Below, piece after piece: positions 1-5,498 of a stretch of 15,396 bases of DNA (the stretch's first letter is position 1; every line of letters begins with the position of its first letter). The position numbers and the translations under genes were made by a program. Source of the stretch: a bacterium (GTDB taxonomy: Bacteria > SZUA-79 > Acidulodesulfobacterales > Acidulodesulfobacteraceae); contig JAJZYC010000018.1 of assembly GCA_021806125.1 (NCBI GenBank), forward strand, positions 1 through 15,396, written 5' to 3'. The notes beneath the pieces are model-generated. The model was not told where the DNA came from and did no database searches. It saw only the letters and a list, made by a program, of their open reading frames with translations.

Positions 1-249
1 ATAAAAAACATTTTTTACCAAAAAGATTAATACGACGAGCAGGGGAATCAGTATAAGTTCGGTATAGCTTTTAGTTATAAATATATTATTTATAAGGGGC
101 TTTACTATATAAGCCAACGCGCCGGTAAGAGCGGAAACTACCGCCATGCTTATTACGGCCATAATAAGCCTTTTTTTATAAGGCAGTATATAGGGAAGCA
201 GTCTTTTTAAAACCGACAAATCTTTTTTTATATTTTTCTTATTAAGCAT
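1..249 (-). CDS. msbA: MsbA-like lipid A export ABC transporter, N-terminal fragment
   Basis: Only the first 83 codons lie in the window; the gene runs off the left edge. The translation begins MLNKKNIKKDLSVLKRLLPY and continues with a basic stretch and a hydrophobic helix (about residues 28-48), then a second one (about 65-80). This is the start of the membrane domain of MsbA/type-I exporter ABC half-transporters, which flip lipid A-core across the inner membrane using ATP. The ATPase domain is out of view, so the family call rests on the N-terminus and on the position directly after lpxB, where msbA commonly sits in deltaproteobacteria. The ATG at 249-247 overlaps the end of lpxB by 8 nt, suggesting translational coupling. 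Another lipid or polysaccharide ABC exporter remains possible. Confidence 0.8.
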   Translation of the reverse strand, partial: MLNKKNIKKDLSVLKRLLPYILPYKKRLIMAVISMAVVSALTGALAYIVKPLINNIFITKSYTELILIPLLVVLIFLVKNVFY

Positions 250-1438
250 ATTTTATTATTTTATCATAAATAATATCTGCGGCGGCATCAAACGGGTTAA
301 CGCCGGCATCTAAAGTAGAAATTACGGCAGATATCTTATTTAATACGGTTTTCCGATATCCGTAGTCCTTGAAAAATTTATCGGCTTCATTAAAGACATT
401 TTGAGGCGTAAATTTCGATTCTATTAACTCCGGAACCACTAAATCGTCTGCAAGAATGTTTATAAGACCGGCATATTTTATTCTTACTAATATTTTAGCA
501 AGAATATAGGTTAAATAGTTTAAATAATAAAATATTATCACGGGTTTGCCGTAAAAACAGGCTTCTAAAGAAGCAGTACCGCTTGCGGTTATTATTAAAT
601 CGCTCGACGATAGGGCAAAACCTATGGAATCCGTAAAAAAATACGCGCCGTTATCCATCATGGCGCTATTTTTTAATGCCGTCCTGAAATACGAGGAGTC
701 TATTTCTTTTCTGAATGGAAAGATAAAAAAAGCTTCTTTATAAGACGCTCTTATCAGCAAAATAGACTCGATTATCCTTTTCGAATGGTATTTAAGTTCC
801 GTTTTTCTGGAACCTGGCAGAAACGAGATAACGGGGTATTTTCCTTTTAACAAATTTTTTGTTTTTTCGTCTTCAAGTTCAGTTTCGCCGCCAGCGGATA
901 AGGCGTCTTTTTTATTTAAAACATATAACGGATTCCCGAAATAATAAGATTCTACGCCTTCTTTTTTATAAATATTCTGTTCGAACGGAAAAATCGTTAT
1001 AACGAATTTTATATATTTTTTAATAAAATTTATCCTGCCGTATCTCGAAGCCCAAATTTTCGGCGGAATAAAGTAAACTGCAGGTATTTTAAGCTTGTTT
1101 GCCAATTTTGCGATTTTAAAATTAAAAGAGGGGGAATCCACCAGAATAACCGCATCCGGTTTATTCAGTTCAATCCAGTCAGATAGATTGCTTAATACTT
1201 TTTTTATAGTTCTTAATTTTAAAAGTACTTCGGTAAAACCCATAACCGATAATTCTTTGATATCCGCTATCAGCTCAGCCCCGGCATCTTCGCTGTTTTT
1301 TCCGCCCATTGCGTAAATATCCAGATTTATGCCGTTATCTAGTTTTTTCAGAGACGATATTAAACCTCCGGCAAATACGTCTCCAGATGGTTCTCCCGAA
1401 ACAACAAGTACTTTAGGTTTAGACATATTAAAAAACAT
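242..1438 (-). CDS. lpxB: Lipid-A-disaccharide synthase LpxB
   Basis: LpxB is a peripheral inner-membrane GT-B glycosyltransferase (family GT19). It joins UDP-2,3-diacylglucosamine and 2,3-diacylglucosamine-1-phosphate into the lipid A disaccharide. The protein is 398 aa, close to the usual 380-390. Visible landmarks are the N-terminal SGEPSGD motif (residues 14-20), the VDSPSFNFK segment with the Asp (D101) expected at the active site, IWASRYGRINFIKKY and IFPFE, the PGSR motif (R211), and GTASLEAC with the downstream LINILADDLVVPELIE block. The ATG at 1438 overlaps the end of lpxI by 11 nt. A second ATG at 1426, one nt after the lpxI stop, gives MSKPKVLVVSGEPSGD and is equally plausible; neither has a good ribosome binding site. 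It lies directly after lpxI, the enzyme that makes one of its two substrates. Confidence 0.96.
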   Translation of the reverse strand: MFFNMSKPKVLVVSGEPSGDVFAGGLISSLKKLDNGINLDIYAMGGKNSEDAGAELIADIKELSVMGFTEVLLKLRTIKKVLSNLSDWIELNKPDAVILVDSPSFNFKIAKLANKLKIPAVYFIPPKIWASRYGRINFIKKYIKFVITIFPFEQNIYKKEGVESYYFGNPLYVLNKKDALSAGGETELEDEKTKNLLKGKYPVISFLPGSRKTELKYHSKRIIESILLIRASYKEAFFIFPFRKEIDSSYFRTALKNSAMMDNGAYFFTDSIGFALSSSDLIITASGTASLEACFYGKPVIIFYYLNYLTYILAKILVRIKYAGLINILADDLVVPELIESKFTPQNVFNEADKFFKDYGYRKTVLNKISAVISTLDAGVNPFDAAADIIYDKIIKYA

Positions 1439-2231
1439 ACACGGCTATATCCGCCGAGTCTGCTCTCTTTATAAATTCTTCCTTGCGCAGGACAATAGTG
1501 TTACGCTCAAAAGCTAAGCACGTAGCATCCACGGAAATAATGGCTTCCAAAGTATCGAGGCCTACGGCGGGCACATCGAATCTTAAATCCTGGTTGGGCT
1601 TGTTTACTTTTACGACTACGGCTCCCCCGTTCGCGAGCTTTCCGCCTCTTATTATAGCTTCGTCCGTCCCCTCTATAGCTTCAAGCGCCATAACGGATTT
1701 ATCTTTAACCACGGCCGTCTGTCCTATATCGGCTCCCGCAATGAGCATAGCCGCATTTTTTCCGAATTCTATATCTTCCTTTTCTTTTTTATTCGGAGAC
1801 CTCTTAGATGCTACACCGGACGGCAAAAATACCGAAGAAATATATTTTGTCTGAGCAACAATAGTTACTCCTTCTTTTTCTAAGAATTTACATATGGCGC
1901 TTAGAATAGTATCGTCTTTTTTATCTTTAAGGGACAAAAAAAGAGTAATTGCTTTAATGTCGGGTTTAATTTTTTTAAACATCAGCGTTTTTCGGACTTT
2001 ACCGGCCATTATTACTTCGCTGACACCTTCGGATTTAAAAAAATTGACCAACTTGCCGAGCTGTCCGACGCTTATATAAATAATAGAATCTGCGCGTTCC
2101 GAAAGCGATTTATCCGCTTCTTCTTCTATTGCGCAAACTTTCACGGAATAACCCGCCGCTTTTAATTCGTCTATATATATTAACGGAAATTCCCCGTAGC
2201 CGGCGATTATGCCTATATTTTTATGTTCCAT
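1428..2231 (-). CDS. lpxI: UDP-2,3-diacylglucosamine pyrophosphatase LpxI (DUF1009 family)
   Basis: LpxI hydrolyses UDP-2,3-diacylglucosamine to 2,3-diacylglucosamine-1-phosphate (lipid X) plus UMP. It is the non-homologous replacement for LpxH in alpha- and deltaproteobacteria and others. The N-terminus MEHKNIGIIAGYGEFPLIYI shows the family's IGIIAG.G.xP start. The C-terminal half carries the conserved blocks AIEGTDEAIIRGGKLA (about 210-225) and QDLRFDVPAVGLDTLE. From the ATG at 2231 the protein is 267 aa, typical for the family. That start has an AAGAGG stretch 3 nt upstream, rather close. An alternative in-frame ATG at 2249 adds six residues (MLLKRQ) that look unlike the family. The gene follows lpxA after about 57 nt and abuts lpxB. 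No lpxH is seen in the window, which fits LpxI doing this step. Confidence 0.93.
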   Translation of the reverse strand: MEHKNIGIIAGYGEFPLIYIDELKAAGYSVKVCAIEEEADKSLSERADSIIYISVGQLGKLVNFFKSEGVSEVIMAGKVRKTLMFKKIKPDIKAITLFLSLKDKKDDTILSAICKFLEKEGVTIVAQTKYISSVFLPSGVASKRSPNKKEKEDIEFGKNAAMLIAGADIGQTAVVKDKSVMALEAIEGTDEAIIRGGKLANGGAVVVKVNKPNQDLRFDVPAVGLDTLEAIISVDATCLAFERNTIVLRKEEFIKRADSADIAVYVF

Positions 2232-2288
2232 TTGCCTCTTCAATAACATAATTTCGTATATTCCAAGAACTTACATTCTTTATGTTAT

Positions 2289-3059
2289 TTACCTTGTAAT
2301 ACCTCTTTTAGAGCTTGCGATAAACGACGTGAACTTTTCGATTTTGTCGGTCATGCCTATTTCTTTCTCTATTTTTTCTATAGCTGTTTTAACGGTAACT
2401 TTAGACCTGTATAAAATCTTATATGCATTTTTTATTTTTTCTATTTCTTCTTTGGTAAAGCCCCTTCTTTCAAGACCTATTCTGTTAATGCCGTAAATTT
2501 TTGCCCTGTCTCCCGAAGCCACGAGATAAGGCGGAATATCCTGAACTACCATCGAACCGCCTGCTATGAGAGCAGATTCGCCTATACGAACGAACTGATG
2601 TATTGCGCATAGACCGCCGAGTATAACGTAATTCTGAATTTCTATGTGTCCCGCCAGAGTCGCGTTATTAGCAAAAATATTTCTGTTACCTATAATGCAG
2701 TCATGGGCTATATGCACGTGCATCATAAAGAGGTTGAAATCCCCTACGGCGGTAACGCCGTTTCCCGTAACAGTGCCGGGATTCATAGTTACGTATTCCC
2801 TGATGATATTATTATCGCCTATAATAAGCTTAGTATCTTCCCCTTTATACTTAAGGTCCTGCGGTACCGAACCTATGGAGGCGAATTGAAATATTTTATT
2901 TCCGTCGCCTATCCGCGTATTTCCTTCGATAACTACATGGGAAGCAATCAGATTGTTTTTACCGATTTTTACGCCGCCTTTTATAATACTGTAAGGACCG
3001 ACGTCGGTCGAATCGTCTATTTCGGCTCCTGGATAAATTATTGCTGTTTTATCTATCAT
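2289..3059 (-). CDS. lpxA: UDP-N-acetylglucosamine acyltransferase LpxA
   Basis: LpxA transfers a 3-hydroxyacyl chain from acyl carrier protein to the 3-OH of UDP-GlcNAc, the first step of lipid A synthesis, in the cytoplasm. The 256-aa protein is close to the usual 255-265. The first two thirds are hexapeptide repeats ([IV]G-type turns such as IDDSTDVGPYSIIKGGVKIG) that build the left-handed beta helix of the trimer. The motif HIAHDC places the catalytic histidine at H119 (H125 in E. coli), followed by LAGH (H138) and CAIHQF (H154), which match other conserved histidines. The alpha-helical C-terminal domain follows. I start at the ATG at 3059; a TTG at 3065 would add two residues (MT). No strong ribosome binding site is visible. 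A roughly 104-nt gap separates it from fabZ upstream, the longest gap in the lpx cluster apart from the repeat element. Confidence 0.96.
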   Translation of the reverse strand: MIDKTAIIYPGAEIDDSTDVGPYSIIKGGVKIGKNNLIASHVVIEGNTRIGDGNKIFQFASIGSVPQDLKYKGEDTKLIIGDNNIIREYVTMNPGTVTGNGVTAVGDFNLFMMHVHIAHDCIIGNRNIFANNATLAGHIEIQNYVILGGLCAIHQFVRIGESALIAGGSMVVQDIPPYLVASGDRAKIYGINRIGLERRGFTKEEIEKIKNAYKILYRSKVTVKTAIEKIEKEIGMTDKIEKFTSFIASSKRGITR

Positions 3060-3163
3060 AGTCAATTTTGCATCTATATTATGTTATATTTGGAATAGCC
3101 ACCCGCCCCACCCTTTAAAGCACGCAGAAAAATATATCTTAAAAGTAGAGGGATTAAAACAGA
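3060..3163 (-). other. fabZ-lpxA intergenic leader with a G-rich tract
   Basis: This 104-nt gap is larger than most others in the cluster. On the minus (transcribed) strand, positions 3113-3099 read GGGTGGGGCGGGTGG: four closely spaced G runs in an otherwise AT-rich stretch. The tract lies about 40 nt before the lpxA start. Its last run is only two Gs, so at best it could form a two-tetrad or bulged quadruplex. AT-rich sequence follows it up to the start codon. No convincing promoter, terminator or small reading frame was found. Confidence 0.4.
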
Positions 3164-3646
3164 TTATTTAGGAATAAAAGTCGCCATAAGCTCCGCTTCG
3201 GCGCAGAGATTGCCTTCGACCTCCGCCCTGCCTGAAAAAACCCATACGAACTGTTTTCTTTTTATTAGCTCTACTTTGAGAAATACGGAATAACCCGGAA
3301 AAATCGGTTTTCTAAATCTTGCTTTGTCTATTCCCATAAAGTAAGTTAATTTATCGCGCAAATCGTCGTTTTCTTCTGTTTTATAAGCTAGAATGCCGCC
3401 TGCCTGCGCCAGCGCCTCTAAGATAAGCACGCCTGGCATAACCGGATAACCGGGAAAATGGCCCTGAAAAAAAGGTTCGTTTATAGTGGTATTTTTAACG
3501 GCCGTAATAGATTTGCCTTTTTCTAAGGATACGACTTTGTCGATCATAAGAAAAGGATATCTATGGGGAAGCAGATTTAAAATTTCTCCAATACCCATTA
3601 TTTCGCCGTGCTTTAAAACGCCATTATTTTCTTCTTTTTTTTCCAT
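3164..3646 (-). CDS. fabZ: 3-hydroxyacyl-ACP dehydratase FabZ
   Basis: FabZ dehydrates 3-hydroxyacyl-ACP to trans-2-enoyl-ACP in type II fatty acid synthesis. It competes with LpxA and LpxD for the same 3-hydroxyacyl-ACP pool, which is why it is often encoded between them. The 160-aa hot-dog-fold protein shows LPHRYPFLMIDKV (about 26-38), then GHFPGYPVMPG and ILEALAQAGG, giving the catalytic pair H63 and E77 with the same 14-residue spacing as in E. coli. I start at the ATG at 3646 because an AAGGA ribosome binding site (3660-3656) lies 9 nt before it. The TTG at 3655, in the same frame, overlaps that site and is unlikely. The site lies inside the last codons of lpxD, whose stop is 5 nt before the ATG, so the two genes are probably translated in sequence. 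Confidence 0.96.
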   Translation of the reverse strand: MEKKEENNGVLKHGEIMGIGEILNLLPHRYPFLMIDKVVSLEKGKSITAVKNTTINEPFFQGHFPGYPVMPGVLILEALAQAGGILAYKTEENDDLRDKLTYFMGIDKARFRKPIFPGYSVFLKVELIKRKQFVWVFSGRAEVEGNLCAEAELMATFIPK

Positions 3647-3651
3647 TTTCG

Positions 3652-4689
3652 TCAATCCTTCGTTTTTGAAATTTCCTTTATCTTTTTAAATAATTCGGGA
3701 AGTTTCTTAAAAAGCACTACCGAATTGCGCCATTCTTTAATAGTAAAAGCCGGCGACCCGGATATTATCTCGCCGTCTTTTACGTTGCCGGATACTCCGG
3801 ACTGCGCCGCTATCATAACGTTATTTCCTACAGCAATATGTCCGGCTATGCCGACCTGACCGCCCATAGTTACGTTATCGCCTATTTCGGAACTGCCGGC
3901 TATTCCCGTCTGTGCTGCAATTACGCAGTTTTTACCGATTATCACGTTATGGGCAATCTGAACCATATTGTCTATTTTAGTTCCTGAACCTACTTTCGTA
4001 AAATCCACCGCACCCCTGTCTATAGTAACGTTAGCGCCTATTTCGACATTATCTTCAAGCTCTGCGTATCCAGTATGAATAATTTTAACATAACCGGCTT
4101 TACCCCTGGCGTACCCGAAACCGTCGCAGCCGATAACCGAGCCTGCATGTATTATACAGCCGTTGCCTATTATAGAATTATCGTAAACTGTTACGTTAGG
4201 ATATATAACTGAGTTATTCCCTATAACTACTTTATTGCCTATAACCGAATTTGACATAATCCTGCAGTTATCGCCTATAGAGCATCCTTCTCCGATAAAA
4301 ACACCAGGAAAAATTACCGTATTTTTTCCTTTAACGGAAGTTTCTGCTATAAAATAACCGCCCTCAAAATCGCCGTGTTCGCCTATTTTTTCACAGGAAG
4401 CATCTTTAAAAATCTGCGTCGCCTCCGCAAAAGACAAATATGGATTTTTAGAATCTAATATTGTGAATTTTAAATCGGAAGGCAGTATGGATTTTAATGA
4501 ATCGTAATCCATTATTACGGCGCAAGCTTTGGTTTTTTCAAGCTGTTTTGCATATTTTGAGCTCGTAATAAAAGATATTTCGCCACTACCGGCAGATTGC
4601 AGGGAACCTATTCCCGAAACGTTCAAGTTTTCGGGAAATACGCCTATAACATTCAGCGATAACTTTAAGATAAGGTCTTTTAAAAGCAT
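3652..4689 (-). CDS. lpxD: UDP-3-O-(3-hydroxyacyl)glucosamine N-acyltransferase LpxD
   Basis: LpxD adds the second, N-linked 3-hydroxyacyl chain to UDP-3-O-acylglucosamine in the cytoplasm. From the ATG at 4689 (MLLKDLILKLSLNVIGVF) the protein is 345 aa, close to the family's roughly 340. An N-terminal nucleotide-binding domain (about 1-100, with GEISFITSSKYAKQL and SFAEA) is followed by a left-handed hexapeptide-repeat helix. NMVQIAHNVIIG holds the catalytic histidine (about H247), with CDGFGYA and GANVTIDRGA around it. The frame stays open upstream to 4824, but that extension only reads through an inverted-repeat element and has no family similarity, so I reject it. No clear ribosome binding site precedes the ATG. 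The element now separates lpxD from skp; without it the gap would be about 21 nt. Confidence 0.95.
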   Translation of the reverse strand: MLLKDLILKLSLNVIGVFPENLNVSGIGSLQSAGSGEISFITSSKYAKQLEKTKACAVIMDYDSLKSILPSDLKFTILDSKNPYLSFAEATQIFKDASCEKIGEHGDFEGGYFIAETSVKGKNTVIFPGVFIGEGCSIGDNCRIMSNSVIGNKVVIGNNSVIYPNVTVYDNSIIGNGCIIHAGSVIGCDGFGYARGKAGYVKIIHTGYAELEDNVEIGANVTIDRGAVDFTKVGSGTKIDNMVQIAHNVIIGKNCVIAAQTGIAGSSEIGDNVTMGGQVGIAGHIAVGNNVMIAAQSGVSGNVKDGEIISGSPAFTIKEWRNSVVLFKKLPELFKKIKEISKTKD

Positions 4690-4702
4690 AAATAAAGGAC
4701 TA

Positions 4703-4710
4703 TATTTTAT
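4703..4710. repeat. Left copy of a putative 8-bp target-site duplication
   Basis: TATTTTAT here is repeated exactly at 4920-4927, each copy one base outside the 22-bp terminal inverted repeat. The right copy directly abuts the skp stop codon. Because the 8-mer contains only A and T, a chance match is not excluded. Confidence 0.5.
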
Positions 4711-4745
4711 AGGAATTATGCACTTGACAAAGCGAGATTGCTTCC

Positions 4746-4794
4746 ATCTTTGCCTGCATAAAAGCCGTTGGCTTTTATAAACGCAGACAAAGAT
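4746..4794. repeat. Nested hairpin inserted in the left arm of the element
   Basis: ATCTTTGCCTGC (4746-4757) pairs with GCAGACAAAGAT (4783-4794) with one mismatch. Inside it, ATAAAAGCC (4758-4766) pairs perfectly with GGCTTTTAT (4770-4778) around a 3-nt loop. The whole stem-loop interrupts an otherwise perfect 29-bp palindrome arm and is followed by GGACTCTGTC, a 10-mer also found beside the second repeat copy. Confidence 0.6.
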
Positions 4795-4873
4795 ATGCTG
4801 GACTCTGTCGGCTAACGCTCGCAATGACGGAATAAACAGTCATTGCGAGCGTTAGCGAAGCAATCTCTCGGTT

Positions 4874-4906
4874 ATTATAACATAATACCAAGTATTGCTT
4901 TGTCAA
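4874..4906 (-). promoter_or_regulatory. Possible promoter carried by the element, reading toward lpxD
   Basis: On the minus strand the right terminal repeat contains a perfect TTGACA (4906-4901). Downstream are TATGTT (4884-4879) at a 16-nt spacing, TGGTATTAT (4890-4882, an extended -10 form but only 13 nt away), and TATAAT (4879-4874) at 21 nt. No single -10 box is ideal in both sequence and spacing. If active, it would drive lpxD, fabZ, lpxA and the genes beyond from inside the operon. Motif matching in AT-rich DNA is weak evidence. Confidence 0.3.
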
Positions 4907-4919
4907 GTGCATAATTCCG

Positions 4920-4927
4920 TATTTTAT
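4920..4927. repeat. Right copy of a putative 8-bp target-site duplication
   Basis: This is the exact repeat of TATTTTAT at 4703-4710 on the other side of the inverted-repeat element. It ends immediately before the skp stop codon (4928-4930 on the plus strand). Confidence 0.5.
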
Positions 4928-5455
4928 TTATTTCGAATTCATTTCATTCAAAACTTCGCCGGTTATATCTATCGAAGCTGACCTATAAACTACACTCGGT
5001 CTGTCTATAACCAGAATATACCCGTCTTTTTTCGCGATAGCATTAATAATAGACGTGGCTTTGTCTACAATTCCTTTTAATAATTCAAATCTTTTTTGAG
5101 ACATAACGCCTTGAATGCGTTTTTCTTGAGAGGTAAAATTGGATATATCCGCCTCGAATTCTTTAGTTTTTTTAGCTTTTTCTCCTGCCGACATGATAGA
5201 GCCATTATTTTTCAAATCCGCCTGAACCGCGGCTATTTTTTTTCTCATCGCAAGAAGCCTTCCGTTATATTTGGAAACCAAAGCCTTTAATTGGCTCTGT
5301 GCTGCTTTACCCTGATTCGACATCGAAATTACCTTCTGCATGTTAACTACTGCAATATTAGAACCTGCGGCCGAAGCGCTTACCGAACCGAATACCATAG
5401 AAGCCGCAAATATTAAAAAAGCCGCAAGGCTTAATTTTAGGATTGACTTTTTCAT
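4928..5455 (-). CDS. skp: Periplasmic chaperone Skp/OmpH family
   Basis: Skp-type chaperones are periplasmic trimers that hold unfolded outer-membrane barrels on their way to BamA. The 175-aa protein starts with a signal peptide (MKKSILKLSLAAFLIFAASM, cleavage probably after the AxA near residue 29). It continues with the family hallmark NIAVVNMQKVI (about 33-43), then a long coiled-coil helix rich in K, Q and E (about 50-125), and ends in the second body strand segment DGYILVIDRPSVVYRS plus DITGEVLNEMN. Length and layout match OmpH family members. An AAGGAG ribosome binding site (5469-5464) lies 8 nt before the ATG, the clearest one in this part of the operon. It lies 43 nt after bamA, its client-handling partner, in the order usual for the cluster. 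Confidence 0.93.
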   Translation of the reverse strand: MKKSILKLSLAAFLIFAASMVFGSVSASAAGSNIAVVNMQKVISMSNQGKAAQSQLKALVSKYNGRLLAMRKKIAAVQADLKNNGSIMSAGEKAKKTKEFEADISNFTSQEKRIQGVMSQKRFELLKGIVDKATSIINAIAKKDGYILVIDRPSVVYRSASIDITGEVLNEMNSK

Positions 5456-5498
5456 AAATAAATCTCCTTATTTTTTTATTTAATTAAATTTTTAAAAC

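Larger units (their letters stand above)
4711..4919. mobile_element. MITE-like palindromic element between skp and lpxD
   Basis: Perfect 22-bp terminal inverted repeats lie at 4712-4733 and 4897-4918, each containing ATGCACTTGACAAAGC pointing inward. The 8-mer TATTTTAT occurs directly outside each end (4703-4710 and 4920-4927), as expected for a target-site duplication, though it is AT-only and could be chance. Inside is a palindrome: 11 bp (4734-4744 with 4857-4867) continued by 18 bp (4811-4828 with 4839-4856) around a 10-nt loop. The left arm is interrupted by 66 nt (4745-4810) that form their own hairpin. No reading frame for a transposase is present, so any movement must depend on an enzyme supplied elsewhere. 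The palindrome core matches the repeat at 11812-11881. Confidence 0.72.

Noticed and set aside
2646..3098. Plus-strand 150-residue reading frame opposite lpxA
   Set aside because: It lies almost entirely inside lpxA and its length follows from the repetitive hexapeptide codons; no family is recognisable.
4690..4824. In-frame N-terminal extension of lpxD through the inverted-repeat element
   Set aside because: The added 45 residues are encoded by the repeat and leader sequence, have no LpxD similarity, and the ATG at 4689 gives a protein of normal length.
4711..4919. CRISPR array or tandem repeat
   Set aside because: The repeats are inverted, not direct, there are only two copies in the window, and there are no spacers or cas genes.
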